The position numbers and the translations under genes are program-made. This document shows, one piece after another, positions 1 to 5,217 of a stretch of 7,050 nucleotides of DNA. This DNA comes from DATKMP01 sp035541775 (lineage in GTDB: Bacteria > Bacteroidota > Ignavibacteria > UBA10030): contig DATKMP010000134.1 of the NCBI GenBank assembly GCA_035541775.1, forward strand, positions 1 to 7,050. The letters are read 5' to 3'. The notes under the pieces are model-generated. The model worked only from the letters and a program-made list of their open reading frames with translations. It made no database searches and had not been told where the DNA came from. The first letter of the stretch is position 1, and each line of letters starts with the position of its first letter.

Positions 1-68
1 AAGGCAAAAAGCCCGAAGAAGGTGCAGTGGAAGCCCCTGCTGCAAAAACTTCCGCTGCCAAGAAGTAG
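1..68 (+). CDS. rplY: 3' end of a gene, probable 50S ribosomal protein L25/CTC (partial)
   Basis: Only the last 21 codons are visible, read in the frame beginning at base 3 and ending at the TAG at 66-68. They encode a hydrophilic Ala/Lys/Glu-rich tail (GKKPEEGAVEAP, then AAKTSAAKK). Such a charged tail is typical of the C-terminus of the long CTC form of L25, a 5S rRNA-binding protein of the large subunit. Position supports this: in many bacteria rplY/ctc lies directly upstream of pth, as it would here with a 15-bp gap. The tail alone is not diagnostic, so the identification rests mainly on context. The other two frames also read through this short stretch, but only this one stops just before pth. 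Confidence 0.55.
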   Translation, partial: GKKPEEGAVEAPAAKTSAAKK

Positions 69-83
69 CGCGTATAACGAGCG

Positions 84-677
84 ATGCACCTCATCGTTGG
101 TCTTGGGAATCCCGGCAGGCAGTACGAATATACTCGCCACAATATCGGGTTCCTCGTTGTGAACCAACTTGCCGCATCGTTGAAAGCAACCTTTCGTCCC
201 GCTCAAGGCGAATATTGGATTGCATCTTGTTCTTTGAATGGTCTTGATGTCGTCTTGATGAAGCCGACAACGTATATGAATAACAGCGGCATTGCCGTAC
301 AGCAATTTCTGGAAGCACAGACATTGCCGTTGGAACAACTGTTGGTTGTGTGTGATGATATTCAATTACCGCTCGGCTCGCTGCGAATCCGTACAAGCGG
401 TTCGGATGGCGGGCATAACGGTTTAGCATCGATAATCTATCATATTCAATCGGAAAATATTCCTCGCTTGCGATGCGGAATCGGTTCGGAACATCTTCCA
501 ACAGATAAATCGTCGATGGTAGATTTTGTTCTTTCGGAATTTGAAACCGATGAACAGGAAATTGTCGGAACGATGATCCAGCATGCAGCCGATGCATGCT
601 GCGTTTTCATCACGAAGGGAATTGTCAGCGCCATGAATCAATTTAACAACATCAGGCCAGCGACCACAGAAATTTAA
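84..677 (+). CDS. pth: Peptidyl-tRNA hydrolase (bacterial Pth family)
   Basis: This cytosolic enzyme cleaves the ester bond of peptidyl-tRNAs released from stalled ribosomes and so recycles tRNA. The 197-aa length is normal for the family. The N-terminal signature is clear: GLGNPG at residues 6-11, then TRHNIGF at 17-23, with His19 matching the catalytic histidine (His20 of E. coli) and Asn9 matching E. coli Asn10. KPTTYMNNSG at 60-69 contains Asn66 (E. coli Asn68), CDDIQLP begins at 90 with Asp91 (E. coli Asp93), and GGHNG at 109-113 supplies the substrate-binding Asn112. All the known catalytic and binding residues are present. ATG at 84 puts GLGNPG at the expected distance from the N-terminus. 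No strong Shine-Dalgarno lies in the 15-bp gap after the upstream gene, so translational coupling is plausible. It heads a run of ribosomal protein genes on the same strand. Confidence 0.97.
   Translation: MHLIVGLGNPGRQYEYTRHNIGFLVVNQLAASLKATFRPAQGEYWIASCSLNGLDVVLMKPTTYMNNSGIAVQQFLEAQTLPLEQLLVVCDDIQLPLGSLRIRTSGSDGGHNGLASIIYHIQSENIPRLRCGIGSEHLPTDKSSMVDFVLSEFETDEQEIVGTMIQHAADACCVFITKGIVSAMNQFNNIRPATTEI
579..601 (+). repeat. Perfect 9-bp inverted repeat inside pth
   Basis: CAGCATGCA at 579-587 is the exact reverse complement of TGCATGCTG at 593-601, leaving a 5-nt loop (GCCGA). In the RNA this makes a perfect 9-bp stem near the 3' end of pth, encoding part of QHAADACC. Four T residues follow at 604-607 after a GCG interval, so it looks only superficially like a terminator. 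It may simply reflect codon choice, or it may slow or protect the mRNA. Function is unknown. Confidence 0.5.
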
Positions 678-685
678 TTAACCCT

Positions 686-724
686 GCTCTGCTGCTTGAA
701 GGATTCCTTCAAACAAAGCAGAGC
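686..724 (+). promoter_or_regulatory. Extended hairpin in the pth-rpsF intergenic region (possible rpsF leader element)
   Basis: The outer stem pairs GCTCTGCT (686-693) with AGCAGAGC (717-724), 8 bp with no mismatch. After an asymmetric internal loop (GC at 694-695 against ACAA at 713-716), an inner stem pairs TTGAAGG (696-702) with CCTTCAA (706-712) around a 3-nt loop. The element begins 8 nt after the pth stop and ends 31 nt before the rpsF start. No T-tract follows, so it is not an intrinsic terminator. Many bacteria carry an S6:S18-binding structure in the rpsF leader that gives feedback control, but its hallmark CCG bulge is absent from 678-755. A processing or mRNA-stability element is an equally good reading. 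Confidence 0.5.
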
Positions 725-743
725 CATGTATCATCAAAAGTCC

Positions 744-750
744 AAAGGGA
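744..750 (+). promoter_or_regulatory. Shine-Dalgarno site fixing the rpsF start
   Basis: AAAGGGA ends 5 nt before the ATG at 756. It selects this ATG over the in-frame TTG at 696, which lies inside the hairpin, and the in-frame ATG at 726. The protein from 756 begins MAQQQKIYEATFIV, which is where S6 homologues start. Confidence 0.75.
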
Positions 751-755
751 ATCTT

Positions 756-1202
756 ATGGCACAACAACAAAAAATCTACGAGGCAACGTTCATCGTGAAC
801 GCTGCGCTCGATGATCCGCAGATCGATGCCGCTATTGAAAAGGTGAAAGAATTCATCGTCAAAAACGGCGGCGAGATTGTGGAACTCACCAAATGGGGAC
901 GTAAACGATTTGCATTTCCTATCAAAAAGAAAAATAACGGTTTTTATGCCGTTATCGTTTTCAAATCCGCCGGCGATCTTGTTGGAAAACTTGAACGCGC
1001 TTTTCAGCTCGATGAAAATTTCTTGCGCTACCTTGTCATCTATCTCGACAAGAAAGCATCTGCAGGAAGAATTCCGGGCAGTGAATTACTAAAGTTGGGC
1101 ACTGCTGCTCCTATTGTCACCAGTGGTGTACCTTTGGCTACACCCGTCGTCAACGCGGAAGTACCCTTAGACGACGACGAAGTTGAAAAATTAGAATTGT
1201 AG
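756..1202 (+). CDS. rpsF: 30S ribosomal protein S6 with long acidic-ended C-terminal tail
   Basis: S6 binds the central domain of 16S rRNA as a heterodimer with S18. The predicted protein has 148 residues. The family core is recognisable in residues 6-100: KIYEATFIV at the first strand, LTKWGRKRFAFPIKK at 44-58, NGFYAVIVF at 61-69 and LERAFQLDENFLRYLVI at 79-95. Residues 101 to 148 form a tail absent from minimal S6 proteins. It is Pro/Val/Ala-rich and ends in an acidic stretch (LDDDEVEKLEL). The start is the ATG at 756, chosen for its Shine-Dalgarno and because upstream in-frame codons would translate the hairpin. rpsR follows after 16 bp, and no ssb gene lies between them, unlike in many bacteria. 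The two are almost certainly co-transcribed and co-expressed as partners. Confidence 0.96.
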   Translation: MAQQQKIYEATFIVNAALDDPQIDAAIEKVKEFIVKNGGEIVELTKWGRKRFAFPIKKKNNGFYAVIVFKSAGDLVGKLERAFQLDENFLRYLVIYLDKKASAGRIPGSELLKLGTAAPIVTSGVPLATPVVNAEVPLDDDEVEKLEL

Positions 1203-1218
1203 AGAAAAGGAAAACATT

Positions 1219-1569
1219 ATGGCACAGCAAAATCAAAATTCACGTTCCGGCGGAGGAAGATCGTTTTCAGGCCGGCCATCGGCCGACGGGCGACAACCGT
1301 ATGGAAGGCAAGCAAACGGCAGACCAACACCCAATGCACGGCAGCAACAGCAGCATAAAAAACGTTCATGCCGTTTTTGCGATTCCAAAGATGTGTATAT
1401 CGATTACAAAAACGAAAAGCGCCTTGCACGCTTTATCAATGAGCAGGGAAAAATTATTCCACGCCGCATTACCGGCACTTGCGCCCGGCATCAACGCCAA
1501 CTGCAAATTGCCATTAAACGCGCGCGGCATCTGGCATTGCTTCCATTCGTCAACGAAGCAGTGAGCTAA
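1219..1569 (+). CDS. rpsR: 30S ribosomal protein S18 with basic low-complexity N-terminal extension and Cys3-His zinc-type motif
   Basis: S18 partners S6 on the 30S platform. The conserved core occupies about residues 47-116: KKRSCRFC, then DYKNEKRLARFINEQGKIIPRR (residues 62-83) and the hallmark TGTCARHQRQLQIAIKRAR followed by LALLPF. Cys51, Cys54, Cys88 and His91 form a C-x2-C-x33-C-x2-H pattern, which corresponds to the metal-binding (C+) version of S18; zinc occupancy is inferred. The protein is 116 residues against roughly 75-90 for many S18s. The extra 46 N-terminal residues are low-complexity and rich in Gly, Arg, Gln, Asn, Ser and Pro, with repeated GRP/GRQ units and a Q4 run. The ATG at 1219 has AAAGGA at 1206-1211. 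No later ATG precedes the core, so the extension appears genuine. rplI begins 12 bp downstream. Confidence 0.96.
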   Translation: MAQQNQNSRSGGGRSFSGRPSADGRQPYGRQANGRPTPNARQQQQHKKRSCRFCDSKDVYIDYKNEKRLARFINEQGKIIPRRITGTCARHQRQLQIAIKRARHLALLPFVNEAVS

Positions 1570-1581
1570 GGAGAGAGCAAT

Positions 1582-2025
1582 ATGAAAATTATTTTACGTC
1601 AGAACCATGAAAAACTCGGCGCCATTGGCGAAGTCGTATCTGTGAAGGACGGCTACGCGCGCAATTATCTTATTCCCCGCGGCATCGCCTACGAAGCAAC
1701 GCAAGGCAGTCTTCAGCAATTAGAAGAAGAAAAGAAAACGGCGACGCGCCGCTCAGACCGCGAAAAGAAAAATGCGGAAGCCTTGGCGACTGAAGTCGAA
1801 AAAATTTCTCTCACCATCAAAATGAAAGTGGGCGAGGACGATAAATTGTTCGGGTCGGTAACATCGCAGCAAATTGCTGAGTTGCTCGCCGCAAAGAACA
1901 TTACGCTCGATAAACGCAGCATCGAACTTGAAGAACCGCTCAAAGCGCTCGGCACATTTGAAGTGCCCGTGAAGCTTTCAGCCGGCGTCACAAGCAAAAT
2001 CAAAGTGTGGATCGTTCGCGAATAA
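1582..2025 (+). CDS. rplI: 50S ribosomal protein L9
   Basis: L9 is a two-domain large-subunit protein that binds domain V of 23S rRNA near the L1 stalk and affects reading-frame maintenance. At 147 aa it is full length. The N-domain (residues 1-40) has MKIILRQNHEKLGAIGEVVSV and the signature GYARNYLIPRG at 24-34. A charged helix (about 41-75, EEEKK and REKKNAEALATEVEK) links it to the C-domain (about 77-147), which contains KLFGSVTSQQIAELL at 88-102 and ends in KIKVWIVRE. AAGGAG at 1568-1573 overlaps the rpsR stop codon and serves as Shine-Dalgarno, implying tight coupling to rpsR. It is the last gene of the ribosomal run; a strong terminator follows 24 bp later. Confidence 0.97.
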   Translation: MKIILRQNHEKLGAIGEVVSVKDGYARNYLIPRGIAYEATQGSLQQLEEEKKTATRRSDREKKNAEALATEVEKISLTIKMKVGEDDKLFGSVTSQQIAELLAAKNITLDKRSIELEEPLKALGTFEVPVKLSAGVTSKIKVWIVRE

Positions 2026-2049
2026 TCGCCGTTTCAACACTTCAGTATC

Positions 2050-2080
2050 AAAGGCAGCATTCGTGCTGCCTTTTTTGTTT
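2050..2080 (+). terminator. Intrinsic terminator after rplI
   Basis: AAAGGCAGCA (2050-2059) pairs perfectly with TGCTGCCTTT (2064-2073) around a UUCG tetraloop at 2060-2063, followed by further T-rich sequence to 2080 (T6 from 2071, then GTTT). The GC-rich stem base, stable tetraloop and U-tract make a textbook Rho-independent terminator for the pth/rpsF-rpsR-rplI transcript. Confidence 0.93.
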
Positions 2081-2159
2081 GCTTCCTTTTAACGAGAGAC
2101 CGTCAGGAACTCCCTCTCTTTTCTTTCTGTTTTAATAAGCAGAACGAATCATGCAAACG

Positions 2160-2189
2160 TTGGCTTCTCATAATTTTTTGCTATCTTTT
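2160..2189 (+). promoter_or_regulatory. Candidate promoter for korAB
   Basis: A TTGGCT hexamer (2160-2165) lies 16 bp before TATCTT (2182-2187), which is preceded by TGC as in an extended -10. The same bases also fit the Bacteroidota-type pattern, TTG about 19 bp before TAnnTTTG (here TATCTTTT, one mismatch). It would give a 5' leader of about 40 nt. It is the best match in the 2081-2233 gap, which otherwise holds only a pyrimidine-rich stretch at about 2110-2133 and no gene. The prediction is by eye. Confidence 0.35.
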
Positions 2190-2212
2190 GGCAGCGATTC
2201 GCATGGTTCAAG

Positions 2213-2228
2213 AAAAAAAAAAAGGGAG
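2213..2228 (+). promoter_or_regulatory. A11 homopolymer abutting the korA Shine-Dalgarno
   Basis: Eleven consecutive A residues (2213-2223) run directly into GGGAG (2224-2228), which sits 5 nt before the korA ATG. The GGGAG site decides the start. The A-tract may simply keep the ribosome-binding site unstructured, as A-rich leaders commonly do, but such a run is prone to length change. Confidence 0.7.
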
Positions 2229-2233
2229 ATATA

Positions 2234-4075
2234 ATGACACGAAAGACGAAAAGCGTCGAAGATGTCACCATTCGCTTTGCCGGAGATTCTGGCGACGGAA
2301 TGCAATTTACCGGAACACAATTTACCAACACCACTGCAATTTTCGGAAACGATTTAAGCACCTTGCCAGACTATCCCGCTGAAATTCGCGCGCCGCAAGG
2401 AACGACCTTTGGTGTCAGCGGATTTCAAATTCATTTTGGAAGCACGGAAATTAACACGCCCGGCGATACATTCGATGTCCTGGTTGCCATGAACGCCGCA
2501 GCATTAAAAGTTAATTTGCGCTCGCTCATCAAAGGCGGATCGATCATTGTCAACACAGACGGTTTTAACGAAAAAAATTTAAAACTTGCCGGATATTCGG
2601 AAAATCCTTTGCACAATCATACATTGGCAGATTATTCGGTGTATGAAGTTGACATCACCAAACTTACATCGCTTGCTTTGCAAGACTTAAATCTTGCGCC
2701 AAAGATTGTCGATCGTTCCAAAAATTTATTTGCGCTCGGCATGATGTTCTGGATCTATCATCGTCCCTTGGAGCCAACCATCAAATGGCTGAACGAAAAA
2801 TTTTCCAAAAAGCCGGATGTCCTGGAAGCAAATCTTCGCGTCCTCAAAGCCGGGTGGAATTTCAGCGAGACGACGGAAATTTTCAGTGTTCGCTATAATA
2901 TTGCGCCTGCAAAACTCTATCCGGGCAAATACAGAAACATTACCGGCAATCAGGCAACGGCATGGGGATTACTTGCCGCCGCACAAAAAGCTCGCTTAAC
3001 TTTATTTCTCGGCAGTTATCCAATCACTCCCGCAAGCGATATTTTGCATGAACTTGCAAAACATAAAAACTTCGGTGTGAAAACGTTTCAAGCAGAAGAT
3101 GAAATTGCCGGTGTTACATCGGCAATCGGTGCAGCGTTTGCAGGTTCGCTCGGAGTTACAACGACCAGCGGCCCAGGACTGGCATTGAAAACCGAAGCGC
3201 TGGGATTAGCCGTTATGGTGGAATTACCGCTTGTTGTTGTCGATGTGCAGCGCAGCGGCCCAAGCACAGGACTTCCGACAAAAACCGAACAGGCAGATTT
3301 AATGCAAGCGCTGTACGGGCGCAACGGCGAAGCGCCGCTTCCTGTCATCGCCGCCTCGACGCCATCCGATTGTTTCAACGCCGTATTTGAATCCGCTCGC
3401 ATCGCCATTAAATATATGACGCCTGTGATTTGTTTAACGGACGGTTATCTTGCCAATGGTTCTGAGCCATGGCTTATTCCAAATTACGATCAACTGCCGA
3501 ACATTGCTCCATCATTTCCAACAGAGCCGGATGGATTTTTTCCTTACGCGCGGAATGAAACAACGCTCGCACGCCCGTGGGCAATTCCCGGAACGCCGGG
3601 GTTAGAACATCGCATCGGCGGATTAGAAAAACAAAATATCACCGGCAACGTCAATTACGAACCCGAAAATCATGAAGTGATGGTAAAACTCCGCGCCGAA
3701 AAAATTGCCCGTGTCGCAAACGATATTCCGATGGCAGAAGTCGATGGTGACGCACATGGCGATGTTCTTGTTGTCGGATGGGGAAGCACTTACGGCGCTA
3801 TTCGTACAGCGGTGCAACGGCATCGCGCAAAGGGACATTCCGTTGCTCATTTGCATCTTACCTATCTTCATCCTCTCCAAAAAAATATCGGCGAACTATT
3901 ATCCAACTACAAAAAAATTCTTATTCCGGAAATAAATAACGGTCAACTGATTCATATTCTCCGTTCTCAATATTTACTTCCGGCAATAGGACTGAATAAA
4001 ATTCAAGGACTTCCCTTCCGTGCGGAAGAAATTGAAATAAAAATTGACGAACTGCTGAAAGGCAATACCCCATGA
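2234..4075 (+). CDS. korA: 2-oxoacid:ferredoxin oxidoreductase, fused gamma-alpha subunit (probably 2-oxoglutarate)
   Basis: This is the large subunit of a ferredoxin-linked 2-oxoacid oxidoreductase, which oxidatively decarboxylates a 2-oxoacid to its acyl-CoA and reduces ferredoxin, or runs in reverse to fix CO2. The 613-aa length is typical of the gamma-alpha fusion type. Residues about 9-200 form the gamma domain, starting RFAGDSGDGMQFTG at 14-27 with APQGTTFGVSGFQIHFG at 53-69. The alpha (pyrimidine-binding) domain starts near 240: GSYPITPASDIL at 260-271, FQAEDEIAG at 285-293 and TTSGPGLALKTEALGLA at 310-326. QRSGPSTGLPTKTEQAD at 339-355 and YGRNGEAP at 361-368 resemble KorA more than pyruvate enzymes. 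A transketolase-C-like domain follows at about 500-610 (DVLVVGWGST). Substrate assignment is inferred. No Fe-S cysteine motif is present, as expected. Its stop overlaps the korB start in ATGA. Confidence 0.92.
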   Translation: MTRKTKSVEDVTIRFAGDSGDGMQFTGTQFTNTTAIFGNDLSTLPDYPAEIRAPQGTTFGVSGFQIHFGSTEINTPGDTFDVLVAMNAAALKVNLRSLIKGGSIIVNTDGFNEKNLKLAGYSENPLHNHTLADYSVYEVDITKLTSLALQDLNLAPKIVDRSKNLFALGMMFWIYHRPLEPTIKWLNEKFSKKPDVLEANLRVLKAGWNFSETTEIFSVRYNIAPAKLYPGKYRNITGNQATAWGLLAAAQKARLTLFLGSYPITPASDILHELAKHKNFGVKTFQAEDEIAGVTSAIGAAFAGSLGVTTTSGPGLALKTEALGLAVMVELPLVVVDVQRSGPSTGLPTKTEQADLMQALYGRNGEAPLPVIAASTPSDCFNAVFESARIAIKYMTPVICLTDGYLANGSEPWLIPNYDQLPNIAPSFPTEPDGFFPYARNETTLARPWAIPGTPGLEHRIGGLEKQNITGNVNYEPENHEVMVKLRAEKIARVANDIPMAEVDGDAHGDVLVVGWGSTYGAIRTAVQRHRAKGHSVAHLHLTYLHPLQKNIGELLSNYKKILIPEINNGQLIHILRSQYLLPAIGLNKIQGLPFRAEEIEIKIDELLKGNTP

Positions 4076-5124
4076 CAACACTCGTGGACACGATCATCGA
4101 ACAAGCGCAAACTGCAAACCCATCGAACCATTCTTCAAAAGATTTCCAAAGCGACCAAGATGTACGCTGGTGCCCCGGGTGCGGCGATTATTCCATTCTT
4201 GCACAAGCGCAGCGCATTATGCCTGATCTCGGTATTCCGCGCCACAACATCGTTTTTGTATCCGGCATCGGATGCTCCAGCCGTTTCCCCTATTATATGG
4301 AAACGTACGGCTTCCACAGTATTCATGGCAGAGCGACCGCCGTTGCTTCCGGCGTCAAGTTAGCACGACCCGATTTATCTGTTTGGGTTGTTACCGGCGA
4401 CGGCGACGGTATGAGTATCGGCGGAAATCATCTTATTCACTTACTGCGAAGAAATATCGATGTGAACATTTTGTTGTTCAATAATCAAATTTACGGTTTG
4501 ACCAAAGGACAATATTCGCCGACTTCGGAAAAAGGGAAAGTTACAAAATCCACGCCGTACGGTTCGTTGGATTATCCATTCAATCCAGTTGCATTGGCGC
4601 TTGGCGCAGGCGCAACATTTGTTGCGCGCACGATCGACCGCGATCCAAAACATTTGCAGCAAATGTTAAAGCGAGCCGGCCATCATGTTGGAACATCGTT
4701 TGTGGAAGTGTACCAAAACTGCAATGTCTTTAACGATGGCACATTTTCGCATCTGACAGAAAAAGGAACAAAGGATGACTACGTTGTCTTCCTGGAGCAT
4801 GGCAAGCCGCTTATTTTCGGCAAAGCAAATGATAAAGGCATCCGGTTAAGCGGCTTTACTCCCGAAGTCGTTTCGCTGACTGATGGAAAATATTCTGCAA
4901 ACGATTTAATTATCCACAATGAACATGACACCACGCTTTCCTTTATTCTCGCCAATATGACATACAATGAATTTCTTCCGCGTCCTCTTGGAATTTTTTT
5001 AGACATCGCTCGTCCGTCGTACGATTTCGAAATGCAAAAGCAAATCGAGTATGCAAAACGAAAGCGCGGCGAAGGCGATATGAGCGCACTGCTGAATTCC
5101 GGCGAGACTTGGATAATTCAATAA
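4072..5124 (+). CDS. korB: 2-oxoacid:ferredoxin oxidoreductase, beta subunit (TPP and [4Fe-4S])
   Basis: The beta subunit carries the thiamine diphosphate cofactor and the proximal [4Fe-4S] cluster and works with the preceding gamma-alpha subunit. At 350 aa it is full length. WCPGCGDYSIL at 33-43 supplies Cys34 and Cys37, SGIGCSSR at 64-71 supplies Cys68 and YQNCNVF at 214-220 supplies Cys217; these are the four conserved cluster ligands. The TPP/Mg motif is VTGDGDGMSIGGNH (107-120) with the downstream NN at 137-138 in LLFNNQIYGLTKGQYSPTSE. The motif TPYGSLDYPFNP at 161-172 is typical of the two-subunit KOR group. The ATG overlaps the korA TGA by 4 bp, indicating translational coupling. No ferredoxin-like delta subunit is encoded nearby, so electrons presumably pass to a free ferredoxin encoded elsewhere. 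Confidence 0.93.
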   Translation: MTTLVDTIIEQAQTANPSNHSSKDFQSDQDVRWCPGCGDYSILAQAQRIMPDLGIPRHNIVFVSGIGCSSRFPYYMETYGFHSIHGRATAVASGVKLARPDLSVWVVTGDGDGMSIGGNHLIHLLRRNIDVNILLFNNQIYGLTKGQYSPTSEKGKVTKSTPYGSLDYPFNPVALALGAGATFVARTIDRDPKHLQQMLKRAGHHVGTSFVEVYQNCNVFNDGTFSHLTEKGTKDDYVVFLEHGKPLIFGKANDKGIRLSGFTPEVVSLTDGKYSANDLIIHNEHDTTLSFILANMTYNEFLPRPLGIFLDIARPSYDFEMQKQIEYAKRKRGEGDMSALLNSGETWIIQ

Positions 5125-5137
5125 TATTTCTATATTG

Positions 5138-5153
5138 CATATTGATGAATATG
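5138..5153. repeat. Short AT-rich inverted repeat downstream of korB
   Basis: CATATT (5138-5143) and AATATG (5148-5153) are perfect inverted copies separated by GATG. At 6 bp the hairpin is weak. It lies in the 93-bp gap between korB and the DHH gene, about 65 bp before the latter's start. It could be an operator half-site pair or chance in AT-rich spacer. No convincing promoter hexamers were found in this gap. Confidence 0.25.
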
Positions 5154-5208
5154 GTTCAGGAGTAAGGGGGAACATCCGTATTCGCGTTTTACAACAACCA
5201 CAGATCAT

Positions 5209-5213
5209 GAGGA
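5209..5213 (+). promoter_or_regulatory. Shine-Dalgarno site supporting a GTG start
   Basis: GAGGA ends 4 nt before the GTG at 5218. The only nearby ATG (5207-5209) is out of frame and overlaps this site, so the GTG is the best start for the DHH gene. Confidence 0.7.
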
Positions 5214-5217
5214 AGCA

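Noticed and set aside
91..597. 168-codon minus-strand open frame opposite pth
   Set aside because: It covers pth almost completely. All Pth catalytic motifs are on the + strand and the antisense product resembles nothing I recognise.
696..755. Upstream TTG start extending S6 by 20 residues
   Set aside because: The TTG lies inside the hairpin's inner stem, has no Shine-Dalgarno, and the extra residues resemble no S6. The ATG at 756 has AAAGGGA at the right distance.
678..755. Confident call of a canonical S6:S18 leader RNA
   Set aside because: The hallmark CCG bulge does not occur in the gap, so only a generic structured element is reported.
2230..2235. TATAAT hexamer as a -10 promoter element
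   Set aside because: It overlaps the korA start codon, so it cannot drive korA, and no reasonable -35 lies 16-18 bp upstream, where the sequence is the A11 tract and its flank.
2149..2382. Small open frames on both strands across the korA 5' region
   Set aside because: They overlap the start of korA in other frames, have no recognisable protein features and no fitting ribosome-binding sites.
3088..3408. 106-codon minus-strand open frame inside korA
   Set aside because: It is antisense to a strongly conserved coding region and its Ala/Ser-rich composition reflects the opposite-strand codons.
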